NCBI RefSeq assembly: GCF_038024095.1
Contig: NZ_CP150668.1
Location: 1,922,001 to 1,986,000, forward strand
Origin: Polaribacter tangerinus
GTDB taxonomy: Bacteria > Bacteroidota > Bacteroidia > Flavobacteriales > Flavobacteriaceae
Reading direction: 5' to 3'
Length of the DNA stretch: 64,000 nucleotides
This document shows, in pieces, positions 54,901-63,402 of the stretch. The notes beneath the pieces are model-generated. The model did no database searches. It worked only from the letters and a program-made list of their open reading frames with translations, and was not told the DNA's origin. The first letter of the stretch is position 1. Every line of letters begins with the position of its first letter. The translations under genes and the position numbers were made by a program.

Positions 54901-55273
54901 AAGTGATCCTAGTCCTGCAATATTTTATAACGATCAGCAACCAGATAAAATTTTCTACCAAGGTTTAGCTTTACAAAAATTAGGAAAATCTAAAAAAGCA
55001 GAAAAGAGATTTGATAATCTCTTAAACTATGGTATAGAGCATATGAACGATAATGTAAAATTAGATTACTTTGCAATTTCACTACCAGATTTATTAATTT
55101 GGGAAGAGGATTTAAACGTTATCAACAAAATACATTGTAACTATTTAATTGGTCTTGGTCAATTAGGTAAAGGTAATGATGCTGAGGCTATTGAAGCTTT
55201 TGATAAAGTAAAACATACGAACCTATCTCACATACCAGCTAATATTCATGCACAATTGGTTGGTGTTTCATAA
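51974..55273 (+). CDS. Cytosolic DUF5107-TPR protein
   Basis: This 1099-residue protein has no signal peptide, unlike almost every neighbour. The N-terminal half (about 1-350) is a DUF5107 domain with ILPALGGRIQRAYDKI, ISGGIEFNWPQHHRPSTYDP and SWMHPYEEKSFKQYFMPY, a fold that recalls galactose-mutarotase-like beta-sandwiches. The C-terminal part (about 460-1099) is an array of TPR-like helix pairs (for example NAMGLWFMRKGQLEKSIKYF and NLALLYYNKTNQKELA). Such proteins recur in PULs without an assigned reaction. It may bind or modify an imported oligosaccharide in the cytosol. A hairpin lies in the gap before it. Confidence 0.85.
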   Translation: MRTVKAWEEKVMIPTYEVGTPEKYPVFLEKRVYQASSGAVYPHPVIEKISDTKVDKEWDAIFIENDYIKLMILPALGGRIQRAYDKIRKRDFVYYNHVIKPALVGLTGPWISGGIEFNWPQHHRPSTYDPTDFYIEDNEDGSKTIWVSELERMFRTKGMAGFTLHPDKAYIEIKAHLYNRTPHPQTFLWWANPAVAVNDHYQSVFPPDVNAVFDHGKRDVSEFPIAKGEYYKVDYAPGTDISRYKNIPVPTSYMAITSKYDFVGGYENDSKGGLLHVADHNVSPGKKQWTWGNGEFGKAWDRNLTDADGPYIELMCGVYTDNQPDFSWMHPYEEKSFKQYFMPYYNVGVVKNATKEALVNLEMVDGKALVKVHVTSTYNNCVITLKANDTVLHEEVLNLSPEVGFEQSVEIGSNTFDNLQISVNDAAGKVLVSWEPDKDLSEEIPEPAKAAKDPKDIDTVEGLYLRGLHLEQYRHATFNATDYYEEALRRAPKDVRCNNAMGLWFMRKGQLEKSIKYFNTAIETLTSHNPNPYDGEPYFNKGLALNFLGKKEEAYASFFKACWNAQWQDAGYFNLAQIDCSKGDLEKALDLVDRALIKNWHNHKARHLKVIILRKQGKIEAANKLIEESLAIDKFNFGILYERYILSEKKEDLEVLKHILRNNAHNYIEFSLDYASAGQFDEAVALLKVHTEENTKVYPMVYYFMGWFYDQKGDHTNALEAYKKASQMPDKYCFPNKIEEVLALQAACKANPSDAKAFYYVGNFWFANRQYVEAQECWETSVKLDDRFAIIHRNLALLYYNKTNQKELAVKHLERAFKIDNSDARLLMELDQLYKKINVSIDKRLSLLEQYIELTNSRDDLYLERISLYNLKGDFEKAKELIENRQFHPWEGGEGKVPFQYLTCYTELAKKNINLKNFDYAIELLIAAKTYPHNLGEGKLHGTVENDIDYWLGCAYEGLGDKETAKTYFEMASEGLSDPSPAIFYNDQQPDKIFYQGLALQKLGKSKKAEKRFDNLLNYGIEHMNDNVKLDYFAISLPDLLIWEEDLNVINKIHCNYLIGLGQLGKGNDAEAIEAFDKVKHTNLSHIPANIHAQLVGVS

Positions 55274-55287
55274 TATTACTAAACTTC

Positions 55288-56799
55288 ATGAACTTTAAAT
55301 ATTTAATATATTACAGTATTATTTTCTTCCTTATGGGAGTAAATAGTACTGTTTTTTCTCAAAAGAATAAACCCAATATTGTCATCATTTATGTAGACGA
55401 TTTAGGTTTTGGTGATATTGGAGTAAATGGAGCAATTGGGGTAAAAACACCTTATATAGATACTTTAGCAAAAAATGGTTTAAATCTTACTGATGCACAC
55501 TGTTCTGCTGCAACTTGTACACCATCTCGTTATTCGTTATTAACAGGTAGTTACGCTTTTAGAAGTAATGCTGCTATTTTAGAGGGTGATGCTCCCTTAA
55601 TAATAGATCCCCAAAAAGAGACGTTACCAAAAATGTTGCAAAAAGCAGGATATACAACAGGCGTAGTTGGTAAATGGCACTTAGGTTTGGGTAAAGGAAA
55701 AATAAACTGGAACAAGCGTATTCCCTTAGGTCCAAAAGAAGTTGGTTTTGATTATAGTTTTTTAATTCCTGCAACTGGAGATAGAGTTCCTACTGTATTT
55801 TTGGAAAACCAAGAAGTTGTTGGTTTAGATATTAATGATCCAATAACTGTAAGTTATGGTACTAGAATTGAAGGTTATCCTTGGGGATTTAAACATCCAG
55901 AATTATTAAAACAACATACAGATCCTTATCATCAAGGAGCTGTAATTAATGGAATTAGTAGAATTGGTTATATGAAAGGCGGAAAAGATGCGCTTTGGGT
56001 TGATGAAGATTTTCCTTTTGTATTAACCAAAACCGCTAAAGGTTTTATAGAAAATCATAAAGAAAAACCATTCTTTTTATATTTTTCTTTGCATGATATT
56101 CATCAACCAAGAGTAGCCAATAAAAAATTTGTAGAAAGCAGTACCATGGGGCCTCGTGGAGATGTTATTGCTCAAATGGATTGGTGCGTGGGACAAATTA
56201 CAGAGAGCTTAAAAGAGCAAAATATTTTAGAGAATACGTTAATCATTTTTACAAGTGATAACGGACCTATTTTAGATGATGGATATGTAGATTATGCTAG
56301 AGAATTAGTTGGAGACCATAAACCAGGAGGTATTTTTAGAGGGAGTAAATATTCTGTTTATGAAGCAGGAACAAGAATGCCAACTATAGTACATTGGCCA
56401 AAAGAAGTAAAACCAGGTACGAGTTCTGCATTGTTATCTCAAGTAGATTTGTACAAATCTCTGGCTTGTTTAGTAAAGCAAGATGTTGAAAAAGGTGCTG
56501 CACCAGATAGTCAAGATTTTTTAAAGTCGTGGTTAGGGAAATCGAATAAAGGGCGTAAATTTTTATTAGAAGAAGCGTATACTTACGGTTTAAGAATGGG
56601 AAAGTGGAAATACATACAACCTAAAAAGAAACCTGTACCTAATTGGATTGTTCAAAAATTTGTAGATCCAGGATTTAGAGAAGAAGTGCAATTATTTAAT
56701 TTGGATGATGATCCATCAGAAAAAAATAATGTAGCTTTAAATTACCCAGAAGTTGTTGCTAAAATGAAGGAAAAATTGAGTAAAATTTTAGGGGAATAG
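55288..56799 (+). CDS. S1 sulfatase, periplasmic or secreted (second)
   Basis: This 503-residue sulfatase has a type I signal peptide (cleaved after TVFSQ, residue 25). NIVIIYVDDLGFGDIGVNG gives the metal aspartates. CTPSR places the formylglycine Cys at 77, and VVGKWHLGLGKG and IFTSDNGPILDDGY complete the S1 arylsulfatase site. It is soluble, in contrast to the lipoprotein sulfatases on either side, so it may act on oligosaccharides in the periplasm. Confidence 0.93.
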   Translation: MNFKYLIYYSIIFFLMGVNSTVFSQKNKPNIVIIYVDDLGFGDIGVNGAIGVKTPYIDTLAKNGLNLTDAHCSAATCTPSRYSLLTGSYAFRSNAAILEGDAPLIIDPQKETLPKMLQKAGYTTGVVGKWHLGLGKGKINWNKRIPLGPKEVGFDYSFLIPATGDRVPTVFLENQEVVGLDINDPITVSYGTRIEGYPWGFKHPELLKQHTDPYHQGAVINGISRIGYMKGGKDALWVDEDFPFVLTKTAKGFIENHKEKPFFLYFSLHDIHQPRVANKKFVESSTMGPRGDVIAQMDWCVGQITESLKEQNILENTLIIFTSDNGPILDDGYVDYARELVGDHKPGGIFRGSKYSVYEAGTRMPTIVHWPKEVKPGTSSALLSQVDLYKSLACLVKQDVEKGAAPDSQDFLKSWLGKSNKGRKFLLEEAYTYGLRMGKWKYIQPKKKPVPNWIVQKFVDPGFREEVQLFNLDDDPSEKNNVALNYPEVVAKMKEKLSKILGE

Positions 56800-56805
56800 A
56801 TTTTT

Positions 56806-58689
56806 ATGAAATACGTATTCTACATATTATGCTGTTTAACAATTTTATCTTGTAAAGATAAAGATAAACCAAATGTTTTATGGATAACCATTGAGGATAC
56901 TTCTCCACAATTTATCGGGTCTTTTGGTAATGAGAACGCTAGTACACCTGTAATAGATAAATTGGCAAAAGAAGGTGTTCGTTTCACCAATGCATTTTCA
57001 ACAGGTACAGTATGTTCAGCAAGTAGATCTACCATAATTACAGGAGCTAGAACTTTTAGAACAGGTACAGGGCACCAAAGAAGTCAATATCCAATTCCAA
57101 ATTATATAAAAGGATTTTCTTATTATTTAAAACAACTAGGATATTATACTACTAATAATTCAAAAACAGATTATAATATTGCTAACGAAAGAGAGTTCAT
57201 AAAAGAAGCTTGGGACGAAAGTTCTAATAAAGCAACTTGGAAAGATAGACAAGAAGGGCAACCTTTTTTTTCAGTATTTAATTTTGCTGAGTCACATCAA
57301 TCAAGAACCATGTCTTGGTCTTTTAAGCAATATGTAAAGCATGTTTGGAATCATCTACCAGAAGAAGATAGAATAGCCGATAATGCTTTTGAAATGCCTC
57401 CTTTTTATAATGACACTCCAGAAATGCGTAAGCAATTTGCAAGAGTTTATAATTCTATTAAATTAACTGATAATAGAATTGGTGAATTACTACAAAAGCT
57501 AAAGGATGATGGCTTAAAAGATGATACTATTATTTTCTTTTATGGAGATCATGGAGAAGGAATTCCAAGAGGAAAAACTAATGGAATAAATTTAGGATAT
57601 AGAGTACCATTTATAGTTTGGTTTCCAGAAAAATACAAGCATTTATCACCTTGGAAAACAGGAGAGGTTTCTGAAGAACTTATTAGTTTTGAAGATTTAG
57701 GGCCAAGTATGATAGATTTATTAGGAGGAGAAGTGCCAGAACACATGAAAGGAAAAAAACTTTTCAGTGGTAATTCAAATGATAAGAATGAGTTGTTATT
57801 GCTTTCTACAGATCGAGTAGATAATGGCTTAGATTTAGTAAGAAGTGTAACAGATGGAAAGTATATTTATTCAAGAAACTATATGCCATTTATACCAGAA
57901 GTGCGTTATATCAATTATTTAGAAATAGCAGATATAACCAAACACATGCGAAAAGACTTAAAAGACGGTAAACTTAATGCATTACAGTCTGGTATTTTTA
58001 ATGAACGACCATACGAAGTATTATATGATATTGAAAATGATATTTGGGAAGCCAATAATTTAGCTGGTAATCCAAAGTATAAGTCTATTGTTGATAATAT
58101 GAGGCAATTTATGGATGCTGAGCTTTTAAAGGCGAAAGACATCATGTTTATGCCAGAATATGAAATGGCTAAAATTTCAGAAAAACAAACACCTTACGAA
58201 TACCGTTTAAAAACATCCGAATATAATTTTGATGAGATTTACAAAGTAGCATCTTTGTCTGGTAAAAAAGGAAAAGATATTACTAAAGCTCAAATAGCCT
58301 ACTTAAAGCATAAAAATGCTATGGTACGTTATTGGGCAAGTATTGGATTAATGTCTCAAGACAAAGCTTCTTTACAATCTTATCAAAAGCAATTAAATAA
58401 ATCGCTTTTAGATAATTACCCTCCAGTTTCTATAACGATTTCTGCTTTATTATATCAAAAATTTGATAAAAATAATAAGGCAATAGAAGTTTTAAACAAA
58501 TATTGTAAGAGTAGCAATCAAGATTGGCAGTTATCCTTAATGAGTATAAATTATATGCTTTATTTTAAAGATAGAAAACCATTTGAAACAGCAGTTGTAG
58601 AGCTATTAGAAAGACCTAATCTTAAAGGGCATGTTAAGAGTGCATGCCATGATTTTATCAATAGTCAAAAAATAAAAAACACGATTTAA
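56806..58689 (+). CDS. S1 sulfatase, lipoprotein of N-sulfoglucosamine-sulfohydrolase type (third)
   Basis: This 627-residue lipoprotein has lipobox LSC (Cys16). The catalytic part starts PNVLWITIEDTSPQFIG, with Glu30/Asp31 in place of the usual DD pair. CSASR puts the formylglycine Cys at 70, and the site continues FAESHQSRTMSW and FYGDHGEGIPRGK. The IED and GDHGE pattern resembles SGSH-like sulfatases (S1_8 group), used on heparan but also on algal glycans. The C-terminal 130 residues are helical and repeat-like (HEAT-type), an addition beyond the sulfatase fold. It starts six bases after the previous gene. Confidence 0.88.
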   Translation: MKYVFYILCCLTILSCKDKDKPNVLWITIEDTSPQFIGSFGNENASTPVIDKLAKEGVRFTNAFSTGTVCSASRSTIITGARTFRTGTGHQRSQYPIPNYIKGFSYYLKQLGYYTTNNSKTDYNIANEREFIKEAWDESSNKATWKDRQEGQPFFSVFNFAESHQSRTMSWSFKQYVKHVWNHLPEEDRIADNAFEMPPFYNDTPEMRKQFARVYNSIKLTDNRIGELLQKLKDDGLKDDTIIFFYGDHGEGIPRGKTNGINLGYRVPFIVWFPEKYKHLSPWKTGEVSEELISFEDLGPSMIDLLGGEVPEHMKGKKLFSGNSNDKNELLLLSTDRVDNGLDLVRSVTDGKYIYSRNYMPFIPEVRYINYLEIADITKHMRKDLKDGKLNALQSGIFNERPYEVLYDIENDIWEANNLAGNPKYKSIVDNMRQFMDAELLKAKDIMFMPEYEMAKISEKQTPYEYRLKTSEYNFDEIYKVASLSGKKGKDITKAQIAYLKHKNAMVRYWASIGLMSQDKASLQSYQKQLNKSLLDNYPPVSITISALLYQKFDKNNKAIEVLNKYCKSSNQDWQLSLMSINYMLYFKDRKPFETAVVELLERPNLKGHVKSACHDFINSQKIKNTI

Positions 58690-58716
58690 GCAGTACATAA
58701 AAAAACTGAAAAACAT

Positions 58717-61506
58717 ATGAGAAAAATACTCCACATTACAATTATAATAGCGCTTTTAATTTTAAGTTCTTGTACTTCCAAGATTCATAAGATAGATATT
58801 TCTGGTCAATGGCAAGTAAAATTAGATTCAACAAATATTGGTAATTCACAAGGTTGGGCCAACAATAAATTTACAGGAACTTCTATAAACTTACCAAACA
58901 CTTTAGATGGTGCAGAAATAGGAACACCAGATACGCTAAAGCCTGCTATTAACAACTATGTAATGTCTAATTTAACCAGAAAGTATCAATATATTGGTAA
59001 AGCTTGGTATCAAAAAGAAATAGAAATTCCAACTTCTTGGAAAGATAAAAATATTCAATTAGGCTTAGAACGTATCATCTGGGAATCAATAGTTTACATA
59101 GATGGGAAATTAATAGGAAGCGCAAATAGTCTTGTTGGTAGTCATAATTATGATCTAACCAATAACCTAACTCCAGGAAAACATTTGCTTACAATTTGTA
59201 TAGATAATTCGAATAAGTTTCCACTGATTAATGTTGCAGGAACAATGTATCCAATTAAGGTTAATCAAGATATGGCTCATGCTTACACTAATCATACTCA
59301 AATAAAATGGAATGGTATTTTAGGCGATATGCAGTTAGTTGCTCACGATAAAAACAAACCAGAAAACATTCAAATCTACCCAAATGCAGCGCTGAATAAA
59401 TTGAAAGTAACATTTACGCAACCTAGTCAAGTTGGAGAGTCTGTAAGCCTTATTATAAAATCTACTGATGGTGTTGAGGTGTATAACAATAAAGTGAAGA
59501 CCTCTAAAACTGAAGGAAATGAGTTTGTATTAGAAATAAATAAACCTAACGATTTAGAGTTATGGGACGAATTTAATCCTAAATTATATGATGTTGAGGT
59601 AGTTACCAATACAGGTACAACTAGTGCAAGATTTGGTTATAAGTATGTGAGCAGTAAGGGTGGAGATTTGTTATTAAATGACAAACGAATTTTCTTAAGA
59701 GGAAATTTAGAATGTGTAATTTTTCCATTAACAGGACATCCCCCAACAAAAAAAGAAGATTGGGCTACATTGATAAAGCAAGCTAAAGATTATGGATTAA
59801 ATCACTTACGTTTTCATTCATGGTGCCCACCAAAAACTGCATTTGAAGCAGCAGATGAAGCAGGTTTTTATGTGCAAGTAGAATTGCCTCATTGGAGTTT
59901 AAAAGTTGGTGAAGACAAAAAAACAACCAAGTTTTTAAAACAAGAAGCAGATAAAATAATTAAAGATTACGGAAATCATCCATCGTTTATTTTTATGGCT
60001 TTAGGTAACGAATTACAGGGAGACATAAGTGTTTTAAATGATATGGTTGCAGATTTAAAACCTAAAGATAATAGACATTTGTATGCAACTACTGCATTTT
60101 CATTTCAACAACCAACTGGTACAAGGCCAGAAAAAGAAGATGAGTTTTTTATTGCACAATGGACAGATAAAGGTTGGATTCGTGGTCAAGGTATTTTTAA
60201 TGCAAAAGCACCTCACTTTAATGCAGATTACACATCAGGAGCAGGTCATATAAATGTACCTTTAGTATCCCATGAAATAGGACAATATTCTGTATATCCT
60301 GATATGAGTGAAATCGAAAAATATACAGGGGTATTAAAACCATTAAATTTTATTGCTGTAAAAAATGATTTAAAGAAAAAAGGACTTATCGATTTAGCGC
60401 CAGATTTTACGTATGCTTCAGGAAAATTAGCAGCACTATTATACAAAGAAGAAATAGAACGCGCATTAAAAACACCAAGTTTTGATGGTTTTCAATTATT
60501 ACAATTGCAAGATTTTCCGGGTCAAGGTACAGCTTTAGTTGGTTTGTTAAATGCATTCTGGGAATCTAAAGGTGTAATTTCTGCAGAAGAATTTAGTCAA
60601 TTTAATAGTGAGTTAGTTCCGCTAATTCGATTTGAAAAAGCAGTTTATGAAAATGGAGAAACATTTGAAGCTTCTATAGAAATTGCTAATTTTTATAAAG
60701 AGTTAAAAAATAAAACTATAGATTGGGTTATTACTGATGAAGCAAAAAATGTAGTAAAAAAAGGATCTTTAACAGGTGTAAACTTAATGATAGGCAACAA
60801 TACCGATTTAGGTGAAATTGTCCATACTATTAAAATTAATCAGGCTAAAAAATTAACCATAACAGTTAGTGTAAACAATACGAAATATAAGAATAGTTGG
60901 AATATTTGGGTGTATCCTAAAAATATTTCTATTACAGATGATGATATAATTTTTACTGCATCAATAACAGAAGCCGAAAAAGCATTGCAAAAAGGGAAAA
61001 AGGTATTTTTAAACCCAAACCCAAAATCATTAAAAGGAATTACAGGTCGTTTTGTTCCTGTATTTTGGAGTCCTGTTCACTTTCCAAATCAACCAGCAAC
61101 AATGGGAGTATTGTTAGATGAAAAACATCCAGCATTTAATAAATTCCCAACAGATTCTTACAGTAACTGGCAATGGTGGGATTTATGTATCAATTCAAAA
61201 TCAATTGTTGTAGATGCTATTAATGCTAAACCATTGGTTAGAGTAATCGATAATTTTGTAACCAATCATCATTTAACCAATTTATTCGAAGCTAAAGTTG
61301 GTAAAGGTCAATTGGTGTTTTCATCTATAGACTTAACTTCAAATTTAAATAAAAGACCTGTTGCTAGACAGTTAAAACATAGTATTGTCAATTACATGAA
61401 AAGCAGCTCTTTTAATCCTTTAAACTTAATAAATATAGAAGATATAAAGTCTTTAAAATTAAAGGGAAAACAATCTAATTTCTCTGCAAAAGATATTTAT
61501 CAATAA
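58717..61506 (+). CDS. GH2-family exo-glycosidase lipoprotein (second)
   Basis: This is a 929-residue lipoprotein (lipobox LSSC, Cys19) with the same layout as the 49096 enzyme. It has an ISGQWQVKLDS jelly-roll, a GH2 barrel with acid/base Glu432 in ALGNELQG and nucleophile Glu520 in VSHEIGQY, and a C-terminal extension with YSNWQWWDLC and GKGQLVFSSIDL. The two are paralogues, but the loop after the nucleophile and the region around residues 460-500 differ, so they probably remove different sugars or linkages. Confidence 0.85.
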   Translation: MRKILHITIIIALLILSSCTSKIHKIDISGQWQVKLDSTNIGNSQGWANNKFTGTSINLPNTLDGAEIGTPDTLKPAINNYVMSNLTRKYQYIGKAWYQKEIEIPTSWKDKNIQLGLERIIWESIVYIDGKLIGSANSLVGSHNYDLTNNLTPGKHLLTICIDNSNKFPLINVAGTMYPIKVNQDMAHAYTNHTQIKWNGILGDMQLVAHDKNKPENIQIYPNAALNKLKVTFTQPSQVGESVSLIIKSTDGVEVYNNKVKTSKTEGNEFVLEINKPNDLELWDEFNPKLYDVEVVTNTGTTSARFGYKYVSSKGGDLLLNDKRIFLRGNLECVIFPLTGHPPTKKEDWATLIKQAKDYGLNHLRFHSWCPPKTAFEAADEAGFYVQVELPHWSLKVGEDKKTTKFLKQEADKIIKDYGNHPSFIFMALGNELQGDISVLNDMVADLKPKDNRHLYATTAFSFQQPTGTRPEKEDEFFIAQWTDKGWIRGQGIFNAKAPHFNADYTSGAGHINVPLVSHEIGQYSVYPDMSEIEKYTGVLKPLNFIAVKNDLKKKGLIDLAPDFTYASGKLAALLYKEEIERALKTPSFDGFQLLQLQDFPGQGTALVGLLNAFWESKGVISAEEFSQFNSELVPLIRFEKAVYENGETFEASIEIANFYKELKNKTIDWVITDEAKNVVKKGSLTGVNLMIGNNTDLGEIVHTIKINQAKKLTITVSVNNTKYKNSWNIWVYPKNISITDDDIIFTASITEAEKALQKGKKVFLNPNPKSLKGITGRFVPVFWSPVHFPNQPATMGVLLDEKHPAFNKFPTDSYSNWQWWDLCINSKSIVVDAINAKPLVRVIDNFVTNHHLTNLFEAKVGKGQLVFSSIDLTSNLNKRPVARQLKHSIVNYMKSSSFNPLNLINIEDIKSLKLKGKQSNFSAKDIYQ

Positions 61507-61532
61507 TAATATATCACCTAAAAAAATTAAAA

Positions 61533-62417
61533 ATGTACATCAAATTTAATATTCAAAGCAGTCAGTTTTTATTTAGTCTTATTTTATTCGCATTTGTGTT
61601 TGTTTCCTGTACAGAGGGTAATTCTACATCACCTGATGACGAACAATTTAATGATTTAGATGATGATACAGTTGCAGCCGCAAAACCATTGCTTAATTCA
61701 GAAAATACAAGCAATTGGATTTTAATGTTCGAAGATAATTTTGATAAATTCGAACCTACTAAATGGACTAAAAATAACTCTGCAAAAAGTAGAGCAGCTC
61801 GTCCAGGAGTTGGTATAAATCAATGGTTTTGGAAACCAGAAAATGTAAGTTATAAAGAGGGAAACTTAGTTCTTAAAAGCGAAAAAGTAGCTAATGATGT
61901 ACTGCATTGTGGAGGTGTTTTCACAAATAATTTATTCGAATTTAAGTACGGTTATATAGAAGCTAAAATAAAAATTGCAGAAACTTTTTTTGGCACTCAT
62001 ACCGCTCTTTGGTTGCAAGGAGATAATATGGGGAATATAGATGGTACAGGTAATGACGGCGCAGAAATAGATGTTTTTGAATCTGCTTGGATTGGTGATT
62101 ACACAAAAAGTGTAGTACATATAGATGGCTATGGACAAAGCCATAAAGCAAATACAAGACGCTATGAAACTCCTGGTCTTCATTCTGGTTATCATACTTT
62201 TGGGTTACTTTGGAATGAAGATAAGTTAGAGGTTTATTATGATGGGCAATTTAAAACACGTTACCAAGGTATATGGGTTCCAAAAGTTGAAGAATTCTTA
62301 TGGTTATCTACAGGTGCAAGTTTTGGAGGCGCTGCAAATACTAATTTTTCAGAAAGAAATATAGGAGAGTTTACAGAAGCTAAAGTAGATTATATTAGAG
62401 TATGGAAAATGAAGTAA
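61533..62417 (+). CDS. GH16 endo-glycanase lipoprotein
   Basis: This 294-residue lipoprotein has lipobox FVSC (Cys26) and an acidic linker TSPDDEQFNDLDDD. The GH16 beta-jelly-roll covers about 60-294. The catalytic signature is GAEIDVFES, an ExDxxE motif with nucleophile Glu178, Asp180 and acid/base Glu183. WFWKPENVSYKEGNLVLKS and FGTHTALWLQGD are typical of the branch that contains agarases, porphyranases and kappa-carrageenases, more than of laminarinases with their WPAxGEIDI pattern. It is the likely endo-cleaving surface enzyme of the PUL. The substrate is not provable by eye. Confidence 0.88.
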   Translation: MYIKFNIQSSQFLFSLILFAFVFVSCTEGNSTSPDDEQFNDLDDDTVAAAKPLLNSENTSNWILMFEDNFDKFEPTKWTKNNSAKSRAARPGVGINQWFWKPENVSYKEGNLVLKSEKVANDVLHCGGVFTNNLFEFKYGYIEAKIKIAETFFGTHTALWLQGDNMGNIDGTGNDGAEIDVFESAWIGDYTKSVVHIDGYGQSHKANTRRYETPGLHSGYHTFGLLWNEDKLEVYYDGQFKTRYQGIWVPKVEEFLWLSTGASFGGAANTNFSERNIGEFTEAKVDYIRVWKMK

Positions 62418-62519
62418 GTTAAAAAGTAATTATGTCTATGTTTTACTAATATAAGTCCATTTTTTAGTTAGTTTAATTGGGTAGTTTTATATCAAACAAT
62501 TTTAACTAAATACTTTATT

Positions 62520-63368
62520 ATGAAACTAAAAATTACTTATTTATTCATTTTATTAATTGGCTCAACAAACTTAATGTTTGGGCAGACTATGATTAATGAC
62601 TTTGAAAATGGAACAGCAGAGGATGCACTAACAAATGTAGGTGGTGGTATTACCGCCGAAATTGTAGATAACCCCAATGCTAGTGGAGATAATACCACAG
62701 CAAAAGTTTTAAAAATTGGTAGAAACGCTACACAGTGGTGGATTTTTGCAGGTATCGATGTTGCAGATATTGCCATTTCAGATTCTGAAACAAAATTTTT
62801 AAGTTTTATGGTTTATGGCCCTAAAACTGATCTAGCTGTAAGATTTAACGCAACAGCTGATGATAATAACGGAACTAATGGAGGTATTATAAGACCTGCA
62901 ACTTTACATTCTGGAGAAGCTCAATGGGAACAAATTGTAATTCCAATTGTCGATAGTCAAACAGCTACAAGTTTTACAGGCAGTACACTTTTTAAATTAG
63001 TATTTCACCCAGATATAGCTGATGCAACTATCGTTGAAGGAGGTCAGATACTAAATGATTCAGACTCTTTTTTGTATATAGATCAAATACAAATTTTAGA
63101 TAGTAATCCATTAAGTATATCAAACTTTGAGTTGAATAATACTATTTCTTTATCTCCTAATCCTGCAAGCAACATTTTTAAAGTAAATACTTTAAACAAT
63201 ACTATTATAAAAGAGATTTCTATTTATAATATTTTAGGTAAAAAAGTAAATGCTCTTAACATTGGTGTAAATCAGTTCGATATTTCTTCTTTATCTACAG
63301 GAATGTATATGGTAAAAATTAAAGATAGTAAAGGGAGTATAGCTTCTAAAAAACTATTTGTAAAATAA
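62520..63368 (+). CDS. Secreted carbohydrate-binding-like protein with type IX sorting tail
   Basis: This 282-residue protein has a signal peptide cleaved after LMFGQ (about residue 21). A jelly-roll domain follows (about 22-195, MINDFENGTAEDAL, KFLSFMVYGPKTDLAVRF and SFLYIDQIQILDSN). The C-terminal 75 residues are a type A sorting domain for the type IX secretion system (LSPNPASNIFKV, EISIYNILGKKV, FDISSLSTGMYMVKI). The jelly-roll looks like a carbohydrate-binding module with no enzyme attached. It would be attached to or released from the cell surface to bind the glycan. A terminator follows. Confidence 0.82.
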   Translation: MKLKITYLFILLIGSTNLMFGQTMINDFENGTAEDALTNVGGGITAEIVDNPNASGDNTTAKVLKIGRNATQWWIFAGIDVADIAISDSETKFLSFMVYGPKTDLAVRFNATADDNNGTNGGIIRPATLHSGEAQWEQIVIPIVDSQTATSFTGSTLFKLVFHPDIADATIVEGGQILNDSDSFLYIDQIQILDSNPLSISNFELNNTISLSPNPASNIFKVNTLNNTIIKEISIYNILGKKVNALNIGVNQFDISSLSTGMYMVKIKDSKGSIASKKLFVK

Positions 63369-63402
63369 ATATTGTTTACTAACTATCTATTTGATTAGAT
63401 AA

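Noticed and set aside
59738..59747. A 10-base match (ATCCCCCAAC) to the complement of the sRNA core inside the second PUL GH2 gene, as a target site.
   Set aside because: It lies deep inside the coding sequence, encodes a conserved Pro-Pro-Thr, and the paralogue at the same codons (CCTCCAACA) lacks the match. Probably chance.
61533..62417. Calling the GH16 a laminarinase because laminarin PULs also contain GH16 and GH30.
   Set aside because: The sulfatases, LacZ-like GH2 and the HTALWLQ/GAEIDVFE context fit the galactan-cleaving branches better, and no GH17 or GH3 is present.
62433..62482. TGTCTAT and TCCAT before the type IX-tailed gene as a third copy of the 27-bp PUL element.
   Set aside because: The two halves are in the wrong order, the middle is missing and the distance to any -7-like box does not match.
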